Origin: Thalassobacterium sedimentorum
GTDB lineage: Bacteria > Verrucomicrobiota > Verrucomicrobiia > Opitutales > Coraliomargaritaceae
Assembly (NCBI RefSeq): GCF_031127905.1
Contig: NZ_JARXIC010000002.1
Location: 1-64,000, forward strand
DNA length: 64,000 nucleotides
Reading direction: 5' to 3'
In this document: positions 23,590-32,671 of the stretch, piece by piece
How positions within the stretch are numbered: position 1 is the stretch's first letter
How the letters are laid out: each line of letters begins with the position of its first letter
Program-made: the position numbers and the translations under genes
Notes under the pieces: generated by a model
Databases searched by the model: none
Told to the model about the DNA's origin: nothing
What the model saw: the letters and a program-made list of their open reading frames with translations, nothing else

Positions 23590-24204
23590 ATGCGCCCGCT
23601 GTTAGCATTGCTCATCATTTTAGTGTGCGTTTGGAGCTCAGGCTGTGAATCCGCACGGCGCCCCAGCACCTACCTGGCTCATTTCGACCTAAAACATCCA
23701 CAGGTTGAGGACTTTGAATTATGCGCATCGGCCGGTTGCCGCCAACTGTCACAGCTCGGCTACACTCAACCTGAATGGCAAAGCATCTGCGCTCTATTCA
23801 CCCCCCCGCCAATGAACGCACAGGACGAGCGTGAACGCATAAAAATCGCCATCGCCCTAACCGAACAAATCAACGGCCCTAAAAATGGGACCGCTGGTGA
23901 CGCACCACGCAACCAACGTGCACTGGGCACAGGCTCACAACTGGATTGTATTGCCGAAGCAGCAAATACAACGGTCACCCTAATGCTCTTACAAGAAGAA
24001 GGACTACTCAAATTCCACAGTACCGGCTACCCCCAGCACCGCGGCTTCTTCAGACTTCGCCTCCCGCACAACACCGCCTCAATTTACGAAAACAACACAG
24101 GAGACCACTACGCAGTCGACTCTTGGTTTTATAAAAACGGAGCCCCCCCGGTTTGCGTCCCGGTCAGTGAATGGAAAGCCGGCTACACTCCGGAGGATTT
24201 GTAG
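23590..24204 (+). CDS. Hypothetical lipoprotein
   Basis: A 204-residue protein of unknown function. ATG 23590 starts a hydrophobic leader that ends in the lipobox SSGC with Cys19; the frame is open upstream to 23515, close behind pyrG, but those codons do not look like part of a signal peptide. The mature part has a pair of cysteines (CASAGC), mentions no known catalytic motif, and ends in an aromatic-rich region (DHYAVDSWFYKNGAPP). This tail resembles transglutaminase-like or lipoprotein families only vaguely. It converges on the aminotransferase gene with two bases between them. Confidence 0.65.
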   Translation: MRPLLALLIILVCVWSSGCESARRPSTYLAHFDLKHPQVEDFELCASAGCRQLSQLGYTQPEWQSICALFTPPPMNAQDERERIKIAIALTEQINGPKNGTAGDAPRNQRALGTGSQLDCIAEAANTTVTLMLLQEEGLLKFHSTGYPQHRGFFRLRLPHNTASIYENNTGDHYAVDSWFYKNGAPPVCVPVSEWKAGYTPEDL

Positions 24205-24206
24205 CC

Positions 24207-25475
24207 TCACCTGCAATGGGCAGCTTGAGCAACAAAGCGACGCGCCGCCTCACGCAATTTGGCCTCAGGCAAAGCTCCACTTGAAAGCCGCGCACAATGT
24301 GCCGGTGCCCCAGCTGGAAAACATAGATTCCCAGGCACATACAGCACGCCTTGCTCAATACAACGCCGACAAAAAGCACTGTCCATCGCGAGATCCATCC
24401 CCACAGGCGCACGCAGCCAAAAGATCAAGCCTCCCTCTGGCCGCCGCCACTGCCACCCCGCCTCACGCAAGCCCCCCGCAACCAGAGCTGAGTCGAGAAT
24501 TTCCGCTTTATGTGCATAATGCTTCTGAATACCAGCCAGATGCTCCGCATACAGTCCGGCATCTAACACACGCTCAATAATCGCCTGCGAAAAATGCGCC
24601 GAACCAAAGTCTTGGTGCCCCTTGATACACAGTATTTTCTCACGCCACTCAGAATGCGTACAATAGCCATAACCAATCTTCAAACCAGTAGCAAATGGCT
24701 TCGTGTAAGTACCTAAATAAAGTTTCGGAAATGGCTCAAACTCCGGCATACTAATAATAGAAGGAGCCGGATGAGGCTGATCGAAATAAAGCTCACGGTA
24801 AGCCGCGTCCTCAATTACTGGAATTTTATATTCAGCTGCCAACAGAGTGCGCGCCACTGCACGTTTCTCCTGCATGCTCAAGGAACGACTGCTTGGGTTA
24901 CAGAAATAACTGACCAAATAAATCGCCTTCACCTTCGAACGCTCACCAGCGGCCTCCAGCTCCTTCAGTCGCGCTGCCAAACCAGCTGGATCAATCCCTC
25001 CCTCGGCATCGCAGGGGATGCCAATCGGCCTCAACCCAAGCCCTTTGAGCATCTCTAAGCATACAAAATAACTGGGCTCTTCAACCAACACAATATCCCC
25101 CGGATCACACAGCGCCTGCACAGCAAGGTACAAAGCCTGCTGCGATCCATTAGTCACAAACATCGCCTGCGCATCAAACAACTCCGCCCGCTCTCCTGGA
25201 TGCGTAGCAATCGCCGCACATGACAACTCACGCAAGCGCTGCCGACCTTGATTCTGCCCATATTGTAAAGCTTCATCAGCCCCACACTCACGTGTTATCT
25301 CTGCCGCAAAACGCCCCACCAACTCACGCGGCAGCACTGCATTATCTGTAAACCCCGCAGCCAAAGAAAGTAGATCCGGATTTGCCAGAGCACGCGCCAT
25401 TAAATCAACAATAACAGGCTTTGCGATTGCACGCCCCTGCCGGGAAAAAGATATAGCTGTCTCTGAATTATCCAT
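24207..25475 (-). CDS. PLP-dependent fold-I aminotransferase (2-aminoadipate/MocR-type catalytic domain)
   Basis: A 422-residue class I/II aminotransferase. The region LGTYTKPFATGLKIGYG contains the PLP-binding lysine in the usual TK-P position, and LVSYFCNPSSRSLS with the Asn-Pro block matches the substrate/PLP phosphate site. Sequence type is that of LysN, kynurenine/2-aminoadipate aminotransferases and the catalytic half of MocR regulators, but it has no N-terminal DNA-binding domain. ATG 25475 begins MDNSETAISFSRQG; the frame stays open 44 codons further but that extension overlaps the divergent hydrolase gene. The amino acid substrate is not known. Confidence 0.85.
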   Translation of the reverse strand: MDNSETAISFSRQGRAIAKPVIVDLMARALANPDLLSLAAGFTDNAVLPRELVGRFAAEITRECGADEALQYGQNQGRQRLRELSCAAIATHPGERAELFDAQAMFVTNGSQQALYLAVQALCDPGDIVLVEEPSYFVCLEMLKGLGLRPIGIPCDAEGGIDPAGLAARLKELEAAGERSKVKAIYLVSYFCNPSSRSLSMQEKRAVARTLLAAEYKIPVIEDAAYRELYFDQPHPAPSIISMPEFEPFPKLYLGTYTKPFATGLKIGYGYCTHSEWREKILCIKGHQDFGSAHFSQAIIERVLDAGLYAEHLAGIQKHYAHKAEILDSALVAGGLREAGWQWRRPEGGLIFWLRAPVGMDLAMDSAFCRRCIEQGVLYVPGNLCFPAGAPAHCARLSSGALPEAKLREAARRFVAQAAHCR

Positions 25476-25545
25476 TATAAGGGAATTGCATTTGAACTCT
25501 GGAGTGATCCGATATTGTAAAGAAGGGAGCGTGCAGCCAACTGCC

Positions 25546-26349
25546 ATGCCCCACAAGCAAATGATTGCCAATGTTTCCATTCTACTGATTGCCAGCCTGT
25601 GCCTCACTTACGCAGGCATCAATGTCTATGCAGCATTTCGAGCACATAACCTCATTTTCCCGACACCCGTGAGCAGCTATCAAGACGATGCGGACATCAT
25701 CAAACTACAATCAACAGATGGTGAAACAATCTCTGCTTGCTATTTATCAACTCCCAAGGATGAACATCTGCTCCTCTACAGTCACGGAAATGGCGAAGAC
25801 ATCGGCACCGCAGGCCTATTTCTAAAATCACTGCAAGAACAAGGTATTGCCGTCCTCGCTTATGACTACCCTGGCTATGGCACGAGCAGTGGAACAGCTT
25901 CTGAAAGTGGTTGTTATGCTGCCATCGACACTGCTTTTAAATATGCCACCGAACAACTTGGCTACGCACCCGAACAAATCACACTCTACGGGCGCTCCCT
26001 CGGCAGTGGCCCCTCCTGTTGGCTCGCCGAGCAAAACAAAGTTGCTGGACTCATTTTAGATGGCGCGTTTACATCAACATTCCGCGTCATGACACAGATC
26101 AAGCTACTACCTTGGGATCGATTCGATAACTACGCCCGCCTCCCCAACATACAATGCCCAATTTTAATCATTCACGGCACCCACGACCGAGTCGTGCCCT
26201 TTACACACGCATTGAAAAATTGGAAACTCATATCAAGCAACAAGTATAAACTCTTCGTCAATGGAGCCGGCCATGGAAACTTGATTCAAACCGCGAAACA
26301 AGATTACTGGAACATCGTTCTACCATTTATAAAAGGAGACTTATCATGA
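25546..26349 (+). CDS. Alpha/beta hydrolase, membrane-anchored (ABHD/Bem46 type)
   Basis: A 267-residue serine hydrolase with an N-terminal membrane helix (residues 6-25). The nucleophile is Ser151 in GRSLGSG, the oxyanion region is SHGNGED, the acid is in HGTHDRVVPF, and the catalytic His is in GAGHGN. The arrangement fits the Bem46/ABHD13-like peptidase/hydrolase group, whose natural substrates are unknown. ATG 25546 is chosen; the frame opens 20 codons earlier. It is the first of four same-strand genes, overlapping the DJ-1 gene by the ATGA stop-start. Confidence 0.83.
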   Translation: MPHKQMIANVSILLIASLCLTYAGINVYAAFRAHNLIFPTPVSSYQDDADIIKLQSTDGETISACYLSTPKDEHLLLYSHGNGEDIGTAGLFLKSLQEQGIAVLAYDYPGYGTSSGTASESGCYAAIDTAFKYATEQLGYAPEQITLYGRSLGSGPSCWLAEQNKVAGLILDGAFTSTFRVMTQIKLLPWDRFDNYARLPNIQCPILIIHGTHDRVVPFTHALKNWKLISSNKYKLFVNGAGHGNLIQTAKQDYWNIVLPFIKGDLS

Positions 26350-26897
26350 AGTTACGCGCCCTCATAATCCTACACCCCGGCTTCGAAGAACTGGAAGCTG
26401 TCGCACCCATAGATTTGCTCAGCCGCGCCGAGGTTGAAGTAGTCCAGGCCTCCGCTGCCCAGACACTCCAGGTAACTGGTCGCAGTGGCATTACCATAGA
26501 AACCAACCACTTACTCTCCCAGATCGCAACTGAGATATTTGATGTCGTCATTCTGCCCGGTGGACCTGGTATCACCCAACTACGCGAAGATGCTCAAATC
26601 ATTAAATGCCTGCAAAACCACAAGCAAGCGGGTAAACTCATCGCCTGTATCTGTGCTGCCCCCCTACTGCTACTAGATGCCAAGCTCATTCAAGACATCG
26701 AGTACACCGCACACCCGAGCACAGCCAAAGAACTCCCAAACGCACGCAACCAAGCCATCGTCATCGACAACAACATCCTGACCTCACCCGGCGCAGGCAC
26801 CGCAACCGAATTTGCCCTAAGTCTGATTCAACAACTCTGTAGCGAATCCACTAAAAAAGAGATCGCCGCATCCATATGCTGGTCCCACAGCTGCTAA
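26346..26897 (+). CDS. DJ-1/PfpI/YajL-family protein
   Basis: A 183-residue protein with the flavodoxin-like DJ-1 fold. The probable nucleophilic elbow is Cys103 in ACICAAP, and the nearby Glu near residue 15 (HPGFEELEA) matches the conserved acid. The C-terminal SPGAGTATEFAL block is typical of YajL/DJ-1. Members act as glyoxalase-, deglycase- or chaperone-like protection against carbonyl and oxidative damage; the exact activity is debated. ATG 26346 overlaps the previous stop codon (ATGA) and has AGGAG seven bases upstream, so translation is coupled. Confidence 0.9.
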   Translation: MKLRALIILHPGFEELEAVAPIDLLSRAEVEVVQASAAQTLQVTGRSGITIETNHLLSQIATEIFDVVILPGGPGITQLREDAQIIKCLQNHKQAGKLIACICAAPLLLLDAKLIQDIEYTAHPSTAKELPNARNQAIVIDNNILTSPGAGTATEFALSLIQQLCSESTKKEIAASICWSHSC

Positions 26898-26923
26898 CCC
26901 CGTCCTGCCCCATAACTTAAGCT

Positions 26924-28381
26924 TTGGAAGACTCCGCCCAAATCCTCCCCCGCGACAAATTACTGCGCGACAATTTCACGCCAGCTGAATCTTTACTCTT
27001 CAGTGTGATCCTAATCATGGCCAGCATGATTTCCTGGATTGGAGACCCACGTTCATTCTGGCTATTAGGCAGCCTACTCATCATTGGTTGCCTAACGCCC
27101 TTTTTACTCAAAACGCACGAGCATACGCATCCATTCTTTGTCGATTTACTCTGGCCAAAGTTCTGGATATGCACAGCCCCGGCTTGGACACTGCTCTTAC
27201 AATTCTTACTGGGGCTATTCCAGAACCCACTTAGCATAACAAGCATCGGCGATCTCCCCATGCATACAGTCGCCCCGATCAGCCTATGGCGTCCCACCTC
27301 AGCGGTCAACAGTTCCGCATGGGTCACAATGTTTGGTTTCTGTGCCAGCTACCTGATGGTCGCGTCCCTTTACATAGTCCCTAAATCACGCGCATTTTTC
27401 GAACGCCTTTTTCCCTGGCTATGCTTTGGTGCCGTGCTTGTCGCAATTTTTGGCTATATTCAAAAAGGCCTGGGACTCACCAGCCCCCTCCTGACCCCAG
27501 GCACGGGGCACTTGGACTTCTTCGCATTTTTCCCTTACGATGGCCATTGGGCAGCTTTCGCTACCCTGTGGTGCTGCACTTGCATCGCCCTGGCTCTACT
27601 CTCTACCCGCTACGATGACAGCCCTGACTTCATTCAATCCATCGGTCCATGGTATCTCACTGGTGGCGCTCTTCTAGGAGCCTCTGGCTTCCTGGTACAT
27701 GCCCAAATCCCGGCAGCAATTCTACTCTTCACCTTGTCAATCATGCTGCTTATTGTAGCAGCCAATTTTCTGGCCAACTCCAAAGATGTTCACAGAAAAT
27801 CTATCGCAACCTGTAGTGGACTGATCGCCAGCCTTAGTTTTGCAGGTGGTATTTATCGAATGTTTCAAGAGAACACATTCGCCAGTGATGCCGCAGCACT
27901 ACGTATCGCCGCCTTTGATATGTTTAAAGCAAACCCTATTTTTGGTTGGGGCATCGATAGTTATCAAAATTTGTTACCATTCTACGCCGATGACAGATTA
28001 CTAGGCAAACACACGGAACGAGCCAGCTCAGACCTGCTGCAAATACTCGCAGAATTTGGACTATTTGGTGGCCTAATTATCGTTGGCTTCTTATTCGTCT
28101 TCATCTACCGCTATATACGTGGCCCGCACAATGTACACCTAACCAATCATCTACTAATCGGTTGCGGCGCAGTCCTGCTACTTAGCTTATGCGACAGCCC
28201 ATTTATGTCTCCAGCGGTCTTTTTTAGTTTTTGCACCATAATGTTCAGCGCCTTACGCTGGGCAGAAATCAGTCGCAATAAAGTCGATGAAGTCGACGCA
28301 GCACGCCCTCAATTGGTCACGCATGAAAGCAAGCGTCGACTACCATTCTTTAACACGCATTACCAAGAGGAAGAAAAATGA
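26924..28381 (+). CDS. O-antigen ligase/polymerase-like membrane protein
   Basis: A 485-residue multi-spanning protein with about eleven membrane segments. The loop FKANPIFGWGIDSYQNLLPF before a late helix matches the Wzy_C/O-antigen ligase (WaaL) signature, in which a NPxxGxG-type motif precedes the periplasmic active site. It may join polysaccharide to lipid A core or to another acceptor, but O-antigen ligases and bicarbonate-transporter-like IctB proteins cannot be told apart with confidence. The start codon is TTG (26924); the next ATG lies inside the first helix. Its stop overlaps the next start (ATGA). Confidence 0.75.
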   Translation: MEDSAQILPRDKLLRDNFTPAESLLFSVILIMASMISWIGDPRSFWLLGSLLIIGCLTPFLLKTHEHTHPFFVDLLWPKFWICTAPAWTLLLQFLLGLFQNPLSITSIGDLPMHTVAPISLWRPTSAVNSSAWVTMFGFCASYLMVASLYIVPKSRAFFERLFPWLCFGAVLVAIFGYIQKGLGLTSPLLTPGTGHLDFFAFFPYDGHWAAFATLWCCTCIALALLSTRYDDSPDFIQSIGPWYLTGGALLGASGFLVHAQIPAAILLFTLSIMLLIVAANFLANSKDVHRKSIATCSGLIASLSFAGGIYRMFQENTFASDAAALRIAAFDMFKANPIFGWGIDSYQNLLPFYADDRLLGKHTERASSDLLQILAEFGLFGGLIIVGFLFVFIYRYIRGPHNVHLTNHLLIGCGAVLLLSLCDSPFMSPAVFFSFCTIMFSALRWAEISRNKVDEVDAARPQLVTHESKRRLPFFNTHYQEEEK

Positions 28382-29766
28382 GCCAAACACACTTTGATTA
28401 CATCGTTATCGGAGGCGGCAGCGGAGGCTATGCAGCCGCCCGCACAGCACGCGAAACCTGTGAACATGTCGCCATCGTCGACAACGCTGAAACACTCGGT
28501 GGGCTTTGTATTTTACGAGGCTGCATGCCTTCCAAGACACTGATCTATTCAGCTGAAGTGCTCCACCTGGCACAAAAGGCAGAACAATTCGGCCTAGAAA
28601 TCCCGACAGCTGCAGCCAATATGAGCCAGCTCCACCAGCGCAAGCTGGCAACCATCGAAGATTTCTCTGAATACCGACAGGAACAACTCCAGAGTGACCG
28701 CTTCACACTATTCCGTAACCACGCGAAATTCGTCGACGCTCAGACAATAGAACTCGACGATGGAACACGCCTCACTGCGGACAATTTCATGATCGCAACC
28801 GGTTCAACTGTATCCGAGCCAGCAATACAGGGCTTATCCGAGGTACCTTACTGGACCAGCGACGAGGTGCTCGAACTCGACTTTCTTCCAGAAAAAATCA
28901 TCGTACTAGGCGGCGGCATTGTCGCCTGTGAACTCGCACAATTTCTACGCCGTATCGGCAGCGAAGTCATTCAAATTCAACGCAGCCCCCACATCCTCAA
29001 AGAGATGTCTCCCTCAGCAGCCAGTGTCGTTGAAACTGCCTTTCGCGACGAAGGCATTCAACTCTACACCGACACCGCGTTACAAAAAATCACACATAGC
29101 GAAGATGGCTTCAGTGTCAGCTTCGACCACAAAGGCAAAACGATCACCGTCGCAGCTCCCTACCTACTCAATGCCCTGGGACGGAAACCCGCAACCCAAG
29201 GGTTGTGCCTCGAGGCTGCCGGCATTCGCACACGCAAAAGTGGCCACATCAAATGCAATGCGATGCAATGTACCAGTAATCCCAAAGTCTACGCTTCAGG
29301 CGACGTCACAGGCCCACACGAAATTGTCCACGTCGCCATCATGCAAGGCGAAGTCGCAGCCAAACATGCCACTGGGCGCCCAGCAGATCCTGTGCATTAC
29401 GACGACCTGCTGGGCGTCGTATTCACTGACCCACAAATCGGCAGCGTAGGCCTCAGCGAAGCTCAACTCAAAGCACGTAACATCGATTATTTAAGTGCCG
29501 ACTATCCCTTTGACGACCACGGTAAGTCTATACTAATGGAAGCCAAGTATGGATACGTCAAAGTTTTTGCTGAACGCGCCACTGGTGTCGTCCTGGGAGC
29601 CGAATGCGTCAGTAAAGACGGCGGAGAACTGATTCATGCCATGGCGGTAGCGGTCACACTCAAAGCCAGCGTGCAAGATTTACTCAAAGTACACTGGTAT
29701 CACCCGACCCTATCCGAGATCTGGAGCTATCCACTCGAAGACATCGCTGACGAAATGTCCCAATAA
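28378..29766 (+). CDS. Pyridine nucleotide-disulfide oxidoreductase (dihydrolipoamide dehydrogenase/mercuric reductase-like)
   Basis: A 462-residue class I flavoprotein. The FAD fold YIVIGGGSGGYAA is at residues 8-20. The redox-active disulfide is Cys44-Cys49 in GGLCILRGCMPSKTL, the NAD(P) fold is IIVLGGGIVACELAQF, and the C-terminal dimer motif is HWYHPTLSE. The active-site His-Pro is present. The spacing CxxxxC is that of lipoamide dehydrogenase and MerA, not of thioredoxin reductase. No E2/E1 genes of a 2-oxoacid complex lie nearby, so a role in detoxification or in dithiol reduction is as likely as a classical Lpd. It overlaps the previous gene by four bases and has a GAGGAAG site. Confidence 0.87.
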   Translation: MSQTHFDYIVIGGGSGGYAAARTARETCEHVAIVDNAETLGGLCILRGCMPSKTLIYSAEVLHLAQKAEQFGLEIPTAAANMSQLHQRKLATIEDFSEYRQEQLQSDRFTLFRNHAKFVDAQTIELDDGTRLTADNFMIATGSTVSEPAIQGLSEVPYWTSDEVLELDFLPEKIIVLGGGIVACELAQFLRRIGSEVIQIQRSPHILKEMSPSAASVVETAFRDEGIQLYTDTALQKITHSEDGFSVSFDHKGKTITVAAPYLLNALGRKPATQGLCLEAAGIRTRKSGHIKCNAMQCTSNPKVYASGDVTGPHEIVHVAIMQGEVAAKHATGRPADPVHYDDLLGVVFTDPQIGSVGLSEAQLKARNIDYLSADYPFDDHGKSILMEAKYGYVKVFAERATGVVLGAECVSKDGGELIHAMAVAVTLKASVQDLLKVHWYHPTLSEIWSYPLEDIADEMSQ

Positions 29767-29943
29767 GAAAGCTTGCTATTCCAGTAAGAAGTTGTCTTTG
29801 TCCCGCGCTTTCCGGCAGATACGTAAGGTCGCGTATCGCCAACTTGTTTCGGTCCGTCATCGATGAGCGGTTGATTTAAGCTAAATACAACTGTCATCGA
29901 TTGCTGCTGTGCCTGCAATTTCTCAAATGGCACATTCTATACT

Positions 29944-31368
29944 ATGTCCGAAATTACATTTCAGGATCTTGCATTAGCCGATCCAATTCAGCGCGCACTC
30001 AAAGCTAAGGGCTACACAACGCCCTCTCCAATCCAAGCGAAAGCAATTCCAGTCTTACTGGAAGGCCATGACTTACTTGCCTGCGCACAAACAGGCACTG
30101 GTAAAACGGCCGCCTTCGCCCTACCAGTATTGGACGGTTTTGCCCGCAACCCGCGCAAGCCATTCCGTCGCGGCGTGCGCTGCCTGATCCTCACACCCAC
30201 GCGTGAGCTCGCAGTGCAAGTCACCGAAAGCTTCAAAACCTACGGCGAAGGCCTCGGGCTCAAAGTCGGCATGGTGTTCGGAGGTGTTTCCGAAAAACCC
30301 CAAATTAAAGCCCTCTATGGCGGGCTCGACATCCTAGTGGCCACCGTCGGCCGCTTATTGGATCTGAAGCAACAAGGCCACATCGACATTTCACAAGTTG
30401 ACACCTTCATCCTCGACGAAGCCGACCGCATGCTGGACATGGGCTTCATCCGCGACATTCAAAAAATTGCCGTCGCCATCCCACAGCAGCGTCACACTTT
30501 ACTCTTCTCTGCCACCATGGCGCCAGAGATTACCAAACTCGCCAACGGCCTGTTGCACAATCCCAAGGAAATACGCATCGCGCCACAAGGCACGACGGCA
30601 GAGAAAATTGATCAACACATACTCTTCGTCAAAAAAGCAGACAAACAAAATCTGCTGCTCGACCTCATTCAAGAACACCAGGCCAATGCCAACAATCAAG
30701 AGTTGAGCCTTGTCTTCAGTCGCACCAAACACGGCGCCAAAAACCTAGCTCGCAAGCTCTGCAGCCTCGGCATCGAAGCTGACTCCCTACACGGCAACAA
30801 ATCTCAAAACGCCCGCCAAAAAACCCTCGACCTCTATAAGAAGGGCGAAGTTCGCGTGCTGGTCGCCACCGATGTCGCCGCGCGCGGTATCGACGTTAAG
30901 AACATCACACTCGTGATCAATTTCGACCTCCCGATGGAGTCCGACGCCTACGTGCACCGCATTGGTCGCACCGCCCGAGCAGGCACCAGCGGCAAGGCAC
31001 TCTCTTTTTGCTCCGAAGACGAAGTCGCACTACTGCGCCAAGTTGAAAAACTGATCAAGCGCACCGTGCCCGTGTATTCGCACGAATACCACGCCGCTCA
31101 GATTGAGCATCACCATACCAGCGGCGCTCCCGCACAAAAGCCCAAACAAGGCGGCGGCGGTGGTAACCGCCGCCCACGTAGCGGCGGCAGCAACAGTCGC
31201 GGCGGCCCACGTGGTAGTGGTGGCAGCGGCAACCGCGGCGCACGCCCTCAAGGCGCTAGTGGTGGGGGCAAGCCCAAGCCACAAAATGAAAACCGTCCCA
31301 CCGGCGGCTTTCAAAAAGCAGCCAATGGACAACGCAGCAACCGCAGTCGTGGACGCAGCGGTCGTTAG
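29944..31368 (+). CDS. rhlE: DEAD-box RNA helicase, RhlE type
   Basis: A 474-residue RNA helicase. The Q motif is near residue 29, motif I AQTGTGKT at 48-55, Ia PTREL, motif II DEAD at 158-161, motif III SAT, and motif VI HRIGRTAR. The last 80 residues are a Gly/Arg/Asn/Ser-rich disordered tail, probably RNA-binding and prone to condensation. RhlE-type helicases remodel rRNA and mRNA during ribosome assembly, degradation and cold adaptation. It stands alone, 177 bases after the oxidoreductase gene. Confidence 0.94.
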   Translation: MSEITFQDLALADPIQRALKAKGYTTPSPIQAKAIPVLLEGHDLLACAQTGTGKTAAFALPVLDGFARNPRKPFRRGVRCLILTPTRELAVQVTESFKTYGEGLGLKVGMVFGGVSEKPQIKALYGGLDILVATVGRLLDLKQQGHIDISQVDTFILDEADRMLDMGFIRDIQKIAVAIPQQRHTLLFSATMAPEITKLANGLLHNPKEIRIAPQGTTAEKIDQHILFVKKADKQNLLLDLIQEHQANANNQELSLVFSRTKHGAKNLARKLCSLGIEADSLHGNKSQNARQKTLDLYKKGEVRVLVATDVAARGIDVKNITLVINFDLPMESDAYVHRIGRTARAGTSGKALSFCSEDEVALLRQVEKLIKRTVPVYSHEYHAAQIEHHHTSGAPAQKPKQGGGGGNRRPRSGGSNSRGGPRGSGGSGNRGARPQGASGGGKPKPQNENRPTGGFQKAANGQRSNRSRGRSGR

Positions 31369-31396
31369 TGGTTAGAGACAGCATCTAAATCAAAAC

Positions 31397-31502
31397 CTGC
31401 AAGTATAAGAACTCACATACTTGTAGATTGCAGTCCTCGCTCCTGACTCGGCGTAACTGAGTGGAGCGAAGACTGTTCAGTCCGCCTGCATATTCGCTGA
31501 AC
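31397..31502. repeat. Cluster of three stem-loops between convergent genes
   Basis: Three consecutive dyads fill the gap between the helicase and lipoprotein genes. The first is CTGCAA/TTGCAG enclosing CAAGTAT/ATACTTG (31397-31433). The second is a long interrupted hairpin CAGTC-TCGCTCC-ACTC / GAGT-GGAGCGA-GACTG (31431-31475). The third is GTTCAG/CTGAAC (31475-31502). None has a T-tract, so they are not classic terminators. They may form a bidirectional transcription barrier or a small RNA. Confidence 0.5.
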
Positions 31503-31525
31503 AGAACAACTTCGAGCGCGATGCC

Positions 31526-31951
31526 CTACTGACCGCAACCTTTAGCGGCGTACATGCCAGTCAAGACGGATCGACGATTGAAGGCAGCTTCCGCACGCTC
31601 TTCAGCTTGCTGTTGATTCATCTGATTGAGCGAACCAGCCATGTTAATCGCGCTGCCCAGATATGGCAGCGAAGAACCGGCACCAGCGAGGGCTCCACTG
31701 TAGAGCGCTGCATTGACGGCCGCGCTCTGAGTAAGCCCAAGCATTTGTGCAGTTCGCATTTCGCCTTCAGCAATGCCAAGAATCTCGTTCATTTGATTAG
31801 TTTCGATGACAATCTGCTCACAGGTCATGTTACCATCACCCATTTTGTTAACTTGAATCGTGGCGGCTGATCCAGAGCTACCGGTCGTGTTACAACCAGC
31901 GAAGAAAACTGCACTGAGTACAGTCACGAGTATGATGACTTTTTTTTTCAT
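31526..31951 (-). CDS. Small hypothetical lipoprotein
   Basis: A 141-residue predicted lipoprotein. A 19-residue leader ends in the lipobox FFAGC (Cys20). The mature part is Ala/Gly/Gln-rich with a stretch LYSGALAGAGSSLPYLGSA that could be a glycine-rich membrane-associated segment, and ends in a Cys (KGCGQ). No known domain is recognised. It stands alone and converges on the helicase across the stem-loop cluster. Probably real, given the leader and clean start; function is unknown. Confidence 0.7.
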   Translation of the reverse strand: MKKKVIILVTVLSAVFFAGCNTTGSSGSAATIQVNKMGDGNMTCEQIVIETNQMNEILGIAEGEMRTAQMLGLTQSAAVNAALYSGALAGAGSSLPYLGSAINMAGSLNQMNQQQAEERAEAAFNRRSVLTGMYAAKGCGQ

Positions 31952-32426
31952 AATTAGTGTTAGTTAGGTAGTTAGGTTAAAGTTCAAGCTTCAGGCGAAT
32001 AAGCGCGGATTGCGTCAATGGTTTTGCATGTCCAAATTGATTGTTGGTCCATGGTCTTTTCCTGAAGAAAGACTCGATGTCAAAATGTAGCACTACTTAT
32101 ACCCTCAATCAGATTCTTGCACTATCCCCTGATCAGAGGATATTTACAAAATAATTACTAGATAACTACTCATTCCAAGGATTTGCTCCTCAGGTTAGCT
32201 CCAGTAAAGTTAATAAAAACTCTGCTAGTGTAGCGCTGGCGCAACTTAAAATCGCTTAGCGAGTCCGCTACATTTAGACGAAAAATCATCCGTTATACCT
32301 CAGCAAACTTCTGAGGATGGCTCTAGATTCTTCGATTAGCGGAATGATTCAAACGAAGCGATTGGATATTTCCAGATTGACGCCAGCACCACATTCGTCA
32401 TTTCCTACGCTACACGGATCACACAC
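31952..32426. other. Gene-free region before tRNA-Gly
   Basis: A 475-base stretch between the small lipoprotein and the tRNA gene. A 6-bp hairpin CCTCAG-caaactt-CTGAGG lies at 32298-32316. No convincing coding frame is present on either strand, and no recognised RNA element. Confidence 0.4.
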
Positions 32427-32503
<77 letters not shown>

Positions 32504-32528
32504 TGCATCTACCCAGTTTACTGCATAT

Positions 32529-32556
32529 TATTCCCAAGTTGGTATTCCCAAGTTGG
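32529..32556. repeat. 14-base tandem duplication next to tRNA-Gly
   Basis: TATTCCCAAGTTGG occurs twice without spacer, 29 bases after the tRNA 3' end. It does not match the tRNA 3' sequence. Confidence 0.7.
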
Positions 32557-32643
32557 GCCATTTTGCCTAGCACACAGCGTATGTAAGGTAAGTAGATCGA
32601 ACTTATGCCTACATTTAGTCGTCGTATTCTAACTAAGCTCCTC

Positions 32644-32662
32644 ATTCAATTAAAAATTGAAT
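32644..32662. repeat. AT-rich hairpin after the sulfatase gene
   Basis: A perfect 8-bp dyad ATTCAATT-AAA-AATTGAAT lies ten bases beyond the sulfatase stop codon. It is followed by no T-tract on the minus strand, so it is only a weak terminator candidate. Confidence 0.35.
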
Positions 32663-32671
32663 TTAGGAAAA

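Noticed and set aside
31129-31365. Repetitive G/C-rich stretch at the end of the helicase gene
   Set aside because: It encodes the Gly/Arg-rich tail common to RhlE helicases, not an independent repeat element.
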